A stretch of DNA of 64,000 nt, taken from contig NZ_RXFQ01000015.1 in NCBI RefSeq assembly GCF_003951285.1, forward strand, positions 1 to 64,000, in the 5' to 3' direction. Positions 34,750-43,361 of this stretch are shown in pieces. Position 1 is the first letter of the stretch, and each line of letters opens with the position of its first letter. The stretch is from Variovorax beijingensis. Lineage in GTDB: Bacteria; Pseudomonadota; Gammaproteobacteria; Burkholderiales; Burkholderiaceae_C. The position numbers and the translations under genes are program-made. Under the pieces are notes generated by a model that had not been told where the DNA came from, ran no database searches, and saw nothing but the letters and a program-made list of their open reading frames with translations.

Positions 34750-34959
34750 TCAGGGCGCAACCACGTAGCGCACCAGCAGCACCAGGCCGACGATGAAAAC
34801 GATGACCGCGGCAAAGGCCACCGCGATGATGTGCAGCGGGTTCAGCTTGGCCAGATCGTCCTGGTAGGCGCTTTTCTTGCGCACCCCGAAGAACGACCAG
34901 CACACGGCCTTCACCGTGTCCCACAGCGTGGCCTTGGGCGGCGTGTTCGGCGCGGTCAC
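34750..34959 (-). CDS. DUF2970 family small membrane protein
   Basis: The 69-residue protein has the DUF2970 pattern: TLWDTVKAVCWSFFGVRKKS with YQDDLAKLNPLHII, then one membrane helix. It is conserved between ctaG and coxC in related genomes, so a link with oxidase biogenesis is likely but unproven. Its start overlaps the ctaG stop by four bases. Confidence 0.88.
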   Translation of the reverse strand: MTAPNTPPKATLWDTVKAVCWSFFGVRKKSAYQDDLAKLNPLHIIAVAFAAVIVFIVGLVLLVRYVVAP

Positions 34960-35582
34960 GAGCGGGGCTCATGGGCAGCATTCGAAACAGCGGCCACCGG
35001 GGCCGCGGGCGTCTTGCCGCCGACTTCGAAGAAGGTGTAGGACAGCGTGATGGTCTTCACGTCCTTGGAGATCTTCGGGTCGATCACGAAGGCGACGGGC
35101 CACTGCTTCTTCTCGCCCGGGTCGAGCGTGTACTGGTTGAAGCAGAAGCACTCCAGCTTGTTGAAGTACGGCGCGGCCTGCTGCGGCGCGTAGCTCGGAA
35201 TGGCCTGCGCCGCCATGCGGCGGTTCTGCACGTTCTGGAATTCGTAGACCACGGTGTTGAGCTGGCCGGGGTGCACCTGCATTGTCCGCTCGGCAGGCTT
35301 GAAGTCCCAGAGGCCGCCGCGCACGTTGGAGTCGAACTCGACCGTGATGGTGCGCGTGGTGTCGACCTGCGTGTTGTCGGGCACGCGCACGTTCTTGCCA
35401 CCGCTCGCGCCGCCCGGCACCTCGAGCTCGTTGAGCGCGAGGATGTTGATGCCGGTCATTTCGCAGATGGCGCGATAGAGCGGCACCAGGGCATAGCCGA
35501 ACGCGAACATGCCGCAGGTCACCACGGCCAGCTTGCCGACCATGCGGACATTGGCGCGCTTGATGCGTTGACCCAGGCTCAT
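34956..35582 (-). CDS. ctaG: Cytochrome c oxidase assembly protein CtaG (Cox11)
   Basis: CtaG/Cox11 delivers copper to the CuB site of subunit I. The 208-residue product has an N-terminal membrane helix (VRMVGKLAVVTCGMFAFGYA with LVPLYRAICE) and a periplasmic immunoglobulin-like domain bearing the copper motif KLECFCFNQYTLDPGE. This precedes the usual DP-rich stretch and YTFFE. Start and length agree with the family. Confidence 0.95.
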   Translation of the reverse strand: MSLGQRIKRANVRMVGKLAVVTCGMFAFGYALVPLYRAICEMTGINILALNELEVPGGASGGKNVRVPDNTQVDTTRTITVEFDSNVRGGLWDFKPAERTMQVHPGQLNTVVYEFQNVQNRRMAAQAIPSYAPQQAAPYFNKLECFCFNQYTLDPGEKKQWPVAFVIDPKISKDVKTITLSYTFFEVGGKTPAAPVAAVSNAAHEPRS

Positions 35583-35610
35583 GATGCGGACGGCTCCGTT
35601 GGCTTCTGCT

Positions 35611-35736
35611 TCAGCGTCCGCCGAGCCAGATCATGCGGACCAGGAATCCGATGAAGAACAGCACGGCGATGGAGGCCAGCGTGAGCCCCATGCGGCGGTT
35701 GTTCCTTTTTTGTTCGGGCGTGGTCATTGTGGTCAT
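35611..35736 (-). CDS. Cytochrome oxidase small assembly protein
   Basis: A 41-residue protein (or 38 from the second ATG) of the form TTPEQKRNNRRMGLTLASIA with VLFFIGFLVRMIW. It has a basic N-terminus and one membrane helix. Such a mini-protein is regularly found between ctaD and ctaG in Burkholderiales. It is shorter than most gene-finder limits and is supported mainly by position and pattern. Confidence 0.75.
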   Translation of the reverse strand: MTTMTTPEQKRNNRRMGLTLASIAVLFFIGFLVRMIWLGGR

Positions 35737-35759
35737 GCAAGCCGGCGGCCTGGCGTCGT

Positions 35760-37391
35760 TCAGCCGATCACCTTGGTGGCGGTCGGATCGAGCTTGGGCG
35801 GATTCTCGAAGGTATGGAAGGGCGCCGGCGACGGCACTTCCCACTCGAGGCCTTCAGCGGCTTCCCAGGGCTTCTGCGAAGCCTTCTCGCCCTTGCCGAG
35901 CATGGTCGGCAGCACGATGAAGAAGAAGAAATACACCTGCGCGAGACCGAAGGCGAACGCGCCCACCGAAGCCACCGCGTTGAAGTCGGCAAACTGCATC
36001 GGATAGTCGGCATAGCGGCGCGGCATGCCCGCGAGGCCGAGGAAGTGCATCGGGAAGAAGGTGATGTTGAACGAGATCAGCGACCACCAGAAATGGATCT
36101 TGCCGCGCGTCTCGTTGTACATCACGCCGGTCCACTTGGGCGCCCAGTAGTAGTAGCCCGCGAACATGGCATAGAGCGAGCCGGCCACGAGCACGTAGTG
36201 GAAGTGGGCCACCACGTAGTAGGTGTCCTGCAGCTGGATGTCGATCGGGGCGATGGCCAGGATGAGGCCGGTGAAGCCGCCCATCGTGAACACGAAGATG
36301 AAGCCCACCGCGAACAGCATCGGGGTCTCGAAGGTCATCGAGCCCTGCCACATGGTGGCAATCCAGTTGAAGATCTTCACGGCCGTGGGCACCGCGATCA
36401 GCATGGTCGCGTACATGAAGAACAGCTGGCCCGTGACCGGCATGCCGGTCGTGAACATGTGGTGCGCCCAGACGATGAACGAAAGGATCGCGATCGACGA
36501 GGTGGCGTACACCATCGAGGCGTAGCCGAACAGCCGCTTGCGCGAGAACGCCGGCACGATCTGGCTGATGATGCCGAAGGCCGGCAAGATCATGATGTAG
36601 ACCTCGGGGTGGCCGAAGAACCAGAAGATGTGCTGGTACATCACCGGGTCGCCGCCGCCGGCGGGGTTGAAGAAGCTGGTGCCGAAGTGGCGGTCGGTCA
36701 GCGTCATGGTGATGGCGCCTGCGAGCACGGGCATCACGGCGATCAGCAGGTAGGCGGTGATGAGCCAGGTCCAGCAGAACATCGGCATCTTCATGAGCGT
36801 CATGCCGGGGGCGCGCATGTTCAGGATGGTGACGATGATGTTGATCGAGCCCATGATCGACGAGGCGCCCATGATGTGCATCGCGAAGATGCCGGCGTCC
36901 ATCGAGGGGCCCATCTGCAGCGTGAGCGGCGCGTAGAGCGTCCAGCCCGCGGCGGGAGCGCCGCCGGGCATGAAGAACGAGCCCACGAGCATCAGCGCGG
37001 CGGGGATCAGCAGCCAGAAGCTGAAATTGTTCATGCGCGCGAACGCCATGTCGGATGCGCCGATCTGCAGCGGGATCATCCAGTTCGCGAAGCCCACGAA
37101 GGCCGGCATGATGGCGCCGAACACCATGATCAGGCCGTGCATGGTGGTGAACTGGTTGAACAGTTCGGGGTTCACCAGCTGCAGCCCGGGCTGGAACAGC
37201 TCGGCGCGGATCAGCAGCGCAAGCACGCCGCCCACCATCAGCATGGTGAAGCTGAACAGCAGGTAGAGCGTGCCGATGTCCTTGTGGTTGGTGGCAAACA
37301 CCCAGCGGCGCCAGCCGGTGGGCGCTGCGTGGTGCTGGTCGTGTGCGTGGCCGTCGTGGGCGTGACCGTGGGGGTCGAGGACTGCACTCAT
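35760..37391 (-). CDS. ctaD: Cytochrome c oxidase subunit I
   Basis: The 543-residue catalytic subunit has twelve membrane helices. Visible markers are the heme a ligand region HGLIMVFGAIMPAFVGFANW, the CuB/heme a3 region WFFGHPEVYIMILPAFGIIS, the K-channel HHMFTTGMPV and the late heme-ligand helix VVAHFHYVLVAGSLYAMFAG. The N-terminus is His-rich (HGHAHDGHAHDQHH), a possible metal-holding tail. AAGGA stands eight bases before the ATG at 37391. It follows coxB, giving an A-type heme-copper oxidase. Confidence 0.97.
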   Translation of the reverse strand: MSAVLDPHGHAHDGHAHDQHHAAPTGWRRWVFATNHKDIGTLYLLFSFTMLMVGGVLALLIRAELFQPGLQLVNPELFNQFTTMHGLIMVFGAIMPAFVGFANWMIPLQIGASDMAFARMNNFSFWLLIPAALMLVGSFFMPGGAPAAGWTLYAPLTLQMGPSMDAGIFAMHIMGASSIMGSINIIVTILNMRAPGMTLMKMPMFCWTWLITAYLLIAVMPVLAGAITMTLTDRHFGTSFFNPAGGGDPVMYQHIFWFFGHPEVYIMILPAFGIISQIVPAFSRKRLFGYASMVYATSSIAILSFIVWAHHMFTTGMPVTGQLFFMYATMLIAVPTAVKIFNWIATMWQGSMTFETPMLFAVGFIFVFTMGGFTGLILAIAPIDIQLQDTYYVVAHFHYVLVAGSLYAMFAGYYYWAPKWTGVMYNETRGKIHFWWSLISFNITFFPMHFLGLAGMPRRYADYPMQFADFNAVASVGAFAFGLAQVYFFFFIVLPTMLGKGEKASQKPWEAAEGLEWEVPSPAPFHTFENPPKLDPTATKVIG

Positions 37392-37437
37392 TTCGTTGTT
37401 CCTTGCAATTTCTTCGTCGCGGGGCGCTGGGGCACGG

Positions 37438-38625
37438 TCACTTGCCGCGCAGGGCCAGAACTTCGGCCGGCTGCACCAGCTGGCCCGTCTTGTTCGACCA
37501 GCTGTTCTTGGTATAGGTGGCAACCGCCGCGAGGTCGGTGTCGCTCAGCTGCTTCCAGGAGGGCATCGCGCCATTGTTCTGGCCGTTGAGCAGCACCAGC
37601 AGCTGCACCTTGTGGTCCGCGTCGACCACCTTGGAGCTGGCGTCCAGCGCCTTGATCGGGCCGGCGCCCTTGCCGTTGGCCTGGTGGCAGGCCGCGCAGT
37701 TGGCGGCATAGACCTTCTCGCCGCGCGTCATCATGTCGGGCAGGGTCCAGACCTTGCTCGGATCGTCGAGCTTGGCCGCGGCCTCCTTGCGCTTGCCATC
37801 GACCCAGGCCGTGTAGTCGGCTGCCGAGACCACCTTCACGTGGATCGGCATGTAGGCGTGCTCCTTGCCGCAGAGCTCCTGGCACTGGCCGTAGTAGTCG
37901 CCCACGGTTTCGGCGCGGAACCAGGTGTCGCGCACGAAGCCGGGAATCGCGTCCTGCTTGATGCCCAGCTGGGGCACGGCAAACGCGTGGATCACGTCGT
38001 TGGCAGTGGTGATGATGCGGACCTTCTTCTGGACCGGCACCACCAGCGGGTTGTCGACCTTGAAGAGGTAGTCGTCGGGCATGGCGCCCTTGGCGCCGGC
38101 GTCGGACATGGCGCGCTGCGAGCTGTCGAGCGTGGAGATGAAGGCCAGGCCCTCGCCTTCGCCGTTCAGGTAGTCGTAGCCCCACTTCCACTGGTAGCCG
38201 GTGGTCTTGATGGTGAGGTCGGCGTTGGTGGTGTCCTTCTGGGCCACCAGCACCTTGGTGGCGGGCAGCGCCATCACGATCACGATGATGAAGGGCACGA
38301 TGGTCCAGATGACCTCGACCACCACCGATTCATGGAAGTTGGCCGCCTTGTGGCCGACCGACTTGCGGTGCTTCCATATCGAATAGAACATGACCGCGAA
38401 CACGGCAACGAAGATGACCGTGCACAGGATCATCATCACCGTGTGCAGGAAATGCTGTTCCTGCGCAATCTTGGTGACGCCCAGCGGAAGATTCAGCTGG
38501 CGCACCGAGGGGCCGCCGGGCAGATCGTTGACTGCGTGCGCCGCGCCGCTGAAAGCCGCGCCGGCCGCCAGCAACAGATTCGCCGGCCTGTACTTATTGC
38601 GCCAAATGCTCTTCATCGTGTTCAC
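37438..38625 (-). CDS. coxB: Cytochrome c oxidase subunit II with fused cytochrome c domain
   Basis: The 395-residue subunit has a signal peptide (LLLAAGAAFSGAAHA), two membrane helices (VMMILCTVIFVAVFAVMFYS and VEVIWTIVPFIIVIVMALPA) and the CuA domain with CQELCGKEHAYMPI near residue 250. A fused cytochrome c domain carries CAACH near 310 and the distal Met in MPSWKQLS. The fusion marks the enzyme as a caa3-type oxidase that can take electrons from its own heme c. It is the first oxidase gene of the block. Confidence 0.96.
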   Translation of the reverse strand: MNTMKSIWRNKYRPANLLLAAGAAFSGAAHAVNDLPGGPSVRQLNLPLGVTKIAQEQHFLHTVMMILCTVIFVAVFAVMFYSIWKHRKSVGHKAANFHESVVVEVIWTIVPFIIVIVMALPATKVLVAQKDTTNADLTIKTTGYQWKWGYDYLNGEGEGLAFISTLDSSQRAMSDAGAKGAMPDDYLFKVDNPLVVPVQKKVRIITTANDVIHAFAVPQLGIKQDAIPGFVRDTWFRAETVGDYYGQCQELCGKEHAYMPIHVKVVSAADYTAWVDGKRKEAAAKLDDPSKVWTLPDMMTRGEKVYAANCAACHQANGKGAGPIKALDASSKVVDADHKVQLLVLLNGQNNGAMPSWKQLSDTDLAAVATYTKNSWSNKTGQLVQPAEVLALRGK

Positions 38626-38675
38626 GTTTCTTCAATTTTTTCAACAAACCCAACCGTGCAGCGCCGCGCGAGCCC

Positions 38676-39152
38676 TCAGGCGCCACGCAACGCCATGCGA
38701 ATCTCGCGCGCCAATGCGGCTCGCAACTCCGGGCGTACATAGCGCCCCACCCTGACCGATCGACCCTGACCCGAGACCTCGATCAGCGAACGATCGCCGG
38801 CCTGCGGTTCGATCCGCACCTGGTGCGGCAGAAATTCCGTGCGCTCGTAGTCTCCACCGTTCTCGAGCTCCACCACCAGCCGGCCGCCCTGCAGCGCAAT
38901 CCGTTCTCCATCGGTTGCGTGCCGCGCGTACAGCATGAACGCGAAACCCACCGCGGCCAGTTCGAGCCAGGCAAAAGGCAGAACCAGCGGCGCACCGAGC
39001 ATCCAGAAGACCGCGCCGATACCGAGCGATACCACGCACAGCGAGGCGTAGAGCCAGCCCAGCTGGCTCGGCGTCACCGAGCAGTTGCGCTTCAGGAACC
39101 AGTGGATGTTCTGGCCTGAAACGGTGGCAAAACGAAACACGGAATTCGGCAC
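38676..39152 (-). CDS. DUF2244 family membrane protein
   Basis: The 158-residue protein has two membrane helices (LYASLCVVSLGIGAVFWMLG and LVLPFAWLELAAVGFAFMLY) followed by a beta-rich domain (VVELENGGDYERTEFLPHQV). DUF2244 genes often stand next to oxidase genes. The start is uncertain: GTG at 39152 is chosen, with another GTG four codons later and a longer open frame to 39251. The function is unknown. Confidence 0.8.
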   Translation of the reverse strand: MPNSVFRFATVSGQNIHWFLKRNCSVTPSQLGWLYASLCVVSLGIGAVFWMLGAPLVLPFAWLELAAVGFAFMLYARHATDGERIALQGGRLVVELENGGDYERTEFLPHQVRIEPQAGDRSLIEVSGQGRSVRVGRYVRPELRAALAREIRMALRGA

Positions 39153-39320
39153 GGGCGAGTTCAGCAAATCGGTGCGTCGACGACTGTCCGACCCCTTGTC
39201 TCCACAGGATCGAACAGACCTCGTTCGCGGAACACTACCCGCGAGTTTCACGCAACGGCGGATTGTAGCGGGTAGACACAGGCGCCCGGTCGCGGATGCG
39301 CAGCTGGCCGGGCGCGCCGG

Positions 39321-40235
39321 TCAGGCGCCGGGCCGCCCGCGCTGCAGCATCGAGCGCATCTCGCGCAGCGACACCGCGCTCTCGGCCGAAAGCGCCACGC
39401 GCGGCGCGGGCTTGAAAGCATGGCCGTAGATGACCTCGAAGGTCAGCGCGATGCGCCCGCCGCCCTCCTGCGCCGGTGCCAGCTCGGGCAATGCGTGCTT
39501 GAGCGCCTGGTGCCATGCCTTGCCGCGAAGCGCCGGAAAGCGCGCCGGATGCAGATTGCGCCCGAGTGTGCGCAGCTCGGCCAGCGCCGCTTCGGGCGTG
39601 GCCCAGGTGAGCACGATGCGCTCCATGTCCATCACGGGCTCGGCGAAGCCGGCATGCACCAGCATGTCGCCCCAGTCGTGCATGTCGGTGTATTCGTGGC
39701 CCGCGGCCGGCCAGCCCAGGCGCGCATGCAGCGCCCGCAGCTCGCGCACAGTGTCGGGGCCCAGGCACGAGAACATCAGGAAGCCGTCGGTCGCCACCAG
39801 CCGGTGCCAGCGCGCAATGAGCGCCTCGGGGTCGGCCGCCATGTGCAGCGACATGTTGGCCCAGAGCAGGTCCACGCCGTCCTCGGGCGGCGCATCGAAG
39901 CGCAGCTTGCTGCCCTGCCAGCGGCGCGCGCTCCACCAGGGCGCGGCCAGCGCCTCGCCGGCCGCGGCGGCCAGGTTCGCTTCGGGTTCGATCACGAAGC
40001 AGGCGGCCTCGCGGTAGCGCCGGGCCACGAGCTCGTGCGCTTCGAGGCCGCCGCGCAGCGGCGCCCAGTCGGCCCAGGTGCGCGGCTGCGCCTTGATCCA
40101 TTGCAGCCGGTCTTCCATGCGGCGGCCGATTTCCTCGTGCAGCCAGGGCGAGCCGTCGGCGGGCGCGAGCCGGCTCCAGCGTGCGGCCGCCGTGGGATCG
40201 ATGGTCGGCGGTCTTCTTGCGGGGTCGGTGGCCAT
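39321..40235 (-). CDS. BioC-like class I SAM-dependent methyltransferase
   Basis: The 304-residue protein resembles malonyl-ACP O-methyltransferase-like proteins. It has an atypical glycine-rich SAM region, the acidic DLLWANMSLHM at the end of strand 4, and GFLMFSCLGPDTVREL, a motif shared by BioC-type enzymes. BioC starts biotin precursor synthesis, but no bio genes are adjacent, so the assignment to biotin is only moderate. It is divergent from comF. Confidence 0.7.
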   Translation of the reverse strand: MATDPARRPPTIDPTAAARWSRLAPADGSPWLHEEIGRRMEDRLQWIKAQPRTWADWAPLRGGLEAHELVARRYREAACFVIEPEANLAAAAGEALAAPWWSARRWQGSKLRFDAPPEDGVDLLWANMSLHMAADPEALIARWHRLVATDGFLMFSCLGPDTVRELRALHARLGWPAAGHEYTDMHDWGDMLVHAGFAEPVMDMERIVLTWATPEAALAELRTLGRNLHPARFPALRGKAWHQALKHALPELAPAQEGGGRIALTFEVIYGHAFKPAPRVALSAESAVSLREMRSMLQRGRPGA

Positions 40236-40258
40236 GGGGCCGTGAGTATATTGAGCCC

Positions 40259-40937
40259 ATGTTCAGTCGTTGGGCCGATCGGCCTTTGACCTCTCTGCTC
40301 GCGCGGCTGCCCAGCCAGTGCGAGGTGTGCCGCGCATGGCCCTCGCGCCGCATCTGCGATGCCTGCGTGACGCGCTTCGCGCCGCCGGCCGCGCGCTGCG
40401 GCAGCTGCGCCCTGCCGGTGCCCGAGGGCGTGGCCCGGTGCAGCGAATGCATGCGCCTATGCGTGGCCCTGGCCCGATTGCATCGCTCAATTCAAGTTTC
40501 ATGGCGAGGCCGGCTGGGCCGGGCCGCTTGCCACGCTGATGCGCAGCGTGCCGTGGGTGGAGCCGGCGCTGGAGCAATGCGACCGGGTGCTGCCCATGCC
40601 GATGGCGCCGGCCCGGCTGCGCGAGCGCGGCTTCAACCAGGCGCTCGAACTGGCGCGCCGGCTCGCGCCCGCCAAGACCGACGCGGCGCTGCTCCTGCGC
40701 ACCCGCGAGACGCCGGCGCAGAGCGGCCTCGCGCGCGCCGAGCGCCTGCGCAACCTGCGCGGCGCCTTCGCGGTGGAGCCCTTGCGCGCCCACGAGCTGC
40801 AAGGCCGGCGCGTGGTGCTGGTCGACGACGTGATGACCAGCGGCGCCTCGCTGTTCTCGGCCGCCGCGGCGCTGCGGCTGGCCGGCGCGGCGCATGTCAC
40901 GGCCCTGGTGTTCGCGCGCACCGATCCGCCCCATTGA
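40259..40937 (+). pseudogene. comF: comF, frameshifted phosphoribosyltransferase-like competence gene
   Basis: The N-terminal zinc-finger part (CEVCRAWPSRRICDAC, then CGSCALPVPEGVARCSEC) is read from the ATG at 40259. The catalytic part is in another frame: AYAWPWPDCIAQFKFHGEAG, then GFNQALELARRLA and VVLVDDVMTSGAS with the PRPP loop. The switch falls near 40450-40465, where sequence between the CSEC motif and AYAWPW is also missing compared with normal ComF. The pattern suggests a small deletion not divisible by three. ComF acts in DNA uptake or single-strand handling, so the strain may be impaired unless this is a sequencing error. Confidence 0.8.
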
Positions 40938-40956
40938 GCCCCGCGACAATCGGCGC

Positions 40957-41418
40957 ATGTTCCATATCGTCCTGGTCCAGCCCGAAATCCCGCCGAACAC
41001 GGGCAACGTGATCCGCCTTGCCGCCAACACCGGCTGCACGCTCCACCTGGTCGAGCCGCTGGGTTTCTCGATGGACGACCGCCTGCTGCGCCGCGCCGGG
41101 CTCGACTATCACGAATATGCCGAAGTGAAGCGCCACGCCGGCTGGCAAGCGCTGCTCGATGCCGAGCGGCCCGCCGCCGAGCGCATGTTCGCGCTCACCA
41201 CGCGCGGCACGCGGGCCGTGCACGATGTGCGCTTCCAGCCCGGTGACTGGCTGGTGTTCGGCTCGGAAACCAGCGGCCTGCCGCCCGCGGTGCGCGAGGG
41301 CTTTGCCGAACCGCAGCGCCTGCGGCTGCCGATGCGCGAAGGACAGCGCAGCCTGAATCTCTCGAACGCCGTGGCGGTGACCGTCTTCGAGGCCTGGCGC
41401 CAGAACGGCTTCGGCTGA
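40957..41418 (+). CDS. trmL: tRNA (cytidine(34)-2'-O)-methyltransferase TrmL
   Basis: This SPOUT-fold enzyme methylates the wobble base ribose of tRNA-Leu. The 153-residue product has MFHIVLVQPEIPPNTGNVIR, FGSETSGLPP and LRLPMREGQRSLNLSNAVAV, the knot-forming SAM-binding motifs of the family. The ATG at 40957 gives the standard N-terminus. It follows comF by 19 bases. Confidence 0.95.
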   Translation: MFHIVLVQPEIPPNTGNVIRLAANTGCTLHLVEPLGFSMDDRLLRRAGLDYHEYAEVKRHAGWQALLDAERPAAERMFALTTRGTRAVHDVRFQPGDWLVFGSETSGLPPAVREGFAEPQRLRLPMREGQRSLNLSNAVAVTVFEAWRQNGFG

Positions 41419-41427
41419 GCAAAGGCC

Positions 41428-41889
41428 TCAGCGGTAGCGGCGCACCACCGATTCGGCCACGCAGGCCGGCTTGGCCACGCCTTCGAGCTCGATCGTGGCT
41501 TCCCAGGTCATCTGGATGCCGTCGTCGGCAATCGGCTCCGCCGTGAGCAGCTTCATGCGCGCGCGCAGCCGCTTGCCCACCGGCACCGGCGACATGAAGC
41601 GCACCCGGTTCAGGCCGTAGTTCACGCCCATGCGCGATTCGACCACCTCGAGCGCCGTCTCGAAAAAGCGCGGCAGCAGCGACAGCGTCAGGAAGCCATG
41701 GGCGATCGGCCCGCCGAAGGGCCCGGCCTTGGCGCGCTCGACGTCGACATGGATCCACTGGTGGTCGCCCGTGGCTTCGGCGAACTGGTTCACCTGCTCC
41801 TGCGTGATGGTGATCCAGTCGCTCACGGCAACTTCCTGGCCGACGCAGGCCGCAAGATCCTGAAGCGTCTGGAATGTCTTTTTGGTCAT
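41428..41889 (-). CDS. MaoC family dehydratase
   Basis: The 153-residue hot-dog fold protein carries the hydratase signature FAEATGDHQWIHVDVERAKA with FGGPIAHGFLTLSL, typical of (R)-specific enoyl-CoA hydratases. The catalytic Asp and His are present. Its substrate is not clear from context; it stands between trmL and a ParA gene. The start at 41889 is chosen (MTKKTFQTLQ). Confidence 0.92.
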   Translation of the reverse strand: MTKKTFQTLQDLAACVGQEVAVSDWITITQEQVNQFAEATGDHQWIHVDVERAKAGPFGGPIAHGFLTLSLLPRFFETALEVVESRMGVNYGLNRVRFMSPVPVGKRLRARMKLLTAEPIADDGIQMTWEATIELEGVAKPACVAESVVRRYR

Positions 41890-41950
41890 GCGGGGCATTC
41901 TGGCGCGAAGGCCGGCGGCCTGGCTGTCGGCCTTGCGACAGCCCCGGCCC

Positions 41951-42571
41951 TCAGCCTTCCAGCCAGTCGCAGATCGGCTGCCACTGCGCCAGGTCACGCT
42001 GCACCCGGCCCGGCGCGATGTCGAACAGCGTGAGCCCGCGCGCCGCGAGCTGCACGTAGTTCTGCGTGTCGCGCAGCTCGCCCAGCACCGGCACGCCGAG
42101 GCTGGCGATGAACTCGTGCAGCCGGTCAGCCGCCAGGGTGCGGGCGTTCACGCGCATGCCCACGAGGCTGATCCGGGTCTTTTCGGCGCGGCGCTGATCC
42201 TTCAGCCGGTCGAGGAAATCGCGCGTGGCGTAGATGTCGAAGATGCTCGGCTGCAGCGGCACGATCACCCGGTCGGCCAGCGCCAGCACCTCCTTGAAGC
42301 GCCAGCCGTGCAGGCCGGCGGGGGTGTCGAGCACGGCATGCGTGGTGCCGCGCGGCGGCCGCACCACGGCGCTGTCGCCGGTGGCTTCCCAGGTGGCGAT
42401 GGGCCGCGCCTGCGGCGGGCGCAGGCCGAGCCAGAGGCGCGACGACTGCTGGCGGTCCACGTCGCCCAGCATCACCGCATGGCCGCGGCTCGCAAAGTAG
42501 CCCGCAATGTTCGTTGCGAGCGTCGATTTGCCCACGCCACCCTTGGGATTGGCGACCAGAACCACCGGCAT
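41951..42571 (-). CDS. Solitary ParA family ATPase
   Basis: The 206-residue P-loop ATPase has the deviant Walker A VANPKGGVGKSTLATNIAGY with both lysines, switch I DVDRQQSS and switch II VLDTPAGL. No parB is adjacent, so it is an orphan of the MinD/ParA type that may position a protein or complex. GGAGGAG stands upstream of the ATG at 42571. Confidence 0.9.
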   Translation of the reverse strand: MPVVLVANPKGGVGKSTLATNIAGYFASRGHAVMLGDVDRQQSSRLWLGLRPPQARPIATWEATGDSAVVRPPRGTTHAVLDTPAGLHGWRFKEVLALADRVIVPLQPSIFDIYATRDFLDRLKDQRRAEKTRISLVGMRVNARTLAADRLHEFIASLGVPVLGELRDTQNYVQLAARGLTLFDIAPGRVQRDLAQWQPICDWLEG

Positions 42572-42663
42572 AGCATCTCCTCCAGAGCTGGAAACCTCCG
42601 CATCGTAGCGACACGCGGTGCGCGCAGCCCCGGCAAGCGCCAAACCTGCGCTATGTTCGCGGC

Positions 42664-43359
42664 ATGACGACAACAACATCGGCCGCCGGCGACACCGGCG
42701 GCATCTACGTGCTCGCGGCCCATCCGCACTGGCGCGACTCGCGCGTGAACCGGCGCATGCTGGCCGCCGCGCGCGGCGTGCCGGGGGTCGATGTCAACGA
42801 CATCTACGGCAGCTACCCGGACTTCGCGATCGACGTCGAGGCCGAACACGCCCGGCTCGCGAAGGCCAGCCTGGTGGTGCTGCTGCACCCGATCCAGTGG
42901 TATTCGATGCCGGCGCTGCAAAAACTCTGGCTCGACGACGTGCTCAGCTACGGATGGGCCTACGGACCCGGCGGCGCGGCCCTGCAGGGCAAGGACTTCT
43001 GGCTGGTCGCCACCACGGGCAGCCCCGAGGCGAGCTACCACCCCCAGGGCTACCACCGCTATTTCTTCGACGCCTTCCTGCCGCCCTACGAGCAGACCGC
43101 GGCGCTGTGCGGCATGCGCTTCCTGCCGCCGCTGGTCTTGCACGGCGCGCGCAGCGCCGCCGAGGACGAAGTGGCGGCGCACGTCGGCGTGTTCGCCCAG
43201 CGGCTCGGCAGCTACCCCCAATGGCCCGAACTCGAGGAGCTCGACGCCTGCGTGGCCTGCCCCGTCCCCGAAACCGACCGCCCGGCCGAAGCCGATGGCC
43301 TGGACGAGGCGGCGTCCGCCGCCAACGAAGAACAGAACAGCGAAAAGGGCATGGCCTGA
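42664..43359 (+). CDS. KefF-like NAD(P)H quinone oxidoreductase, antiporter accessory protein
   Basis: The 231-residue flavodoxin-fold protein has VLAAHPHWRDSRVNRRML, LLHPIQWYSMPALQKLWLDD and ATTGSPEASYHPQGYHRY, matching the KefF/KefG group that activates KefC/KefB. Its stop lies two bases before the kefC start. An acidic C-terminal tail of about 35 residues is extra compared with KefF. Confidence 0.88.
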   Translation: MTTTTSAAGDTGGIYVLAAHPHWRDSRVNRRMLAAARGVPGVDVNDIYGSYPDFAIDVEAEHARLAKASLVVLLHPIQWYSMPALQKLWLDDVLSYGWAYGPGGAALQGKDFWLVATTGSPEASYHPQGYHRYFFDAFLPPYEQTAALCGMRFLPPLVLHGARSAAEDEVAAHVGVFAQRLGSYPQWPELEELDACVACPVPETDRPAEADGLDEAASAANEEQNSEKGMA

Positions 43360-43361
43360 GC

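Noticed and set aside
35727..37589. Plus-strand 620-codon open frame opposite ctaD
   Set aside because: It is antisense to a clear cytochrome oxidase subunit I gene and has His/Glu/Arg-rich shadow composition.
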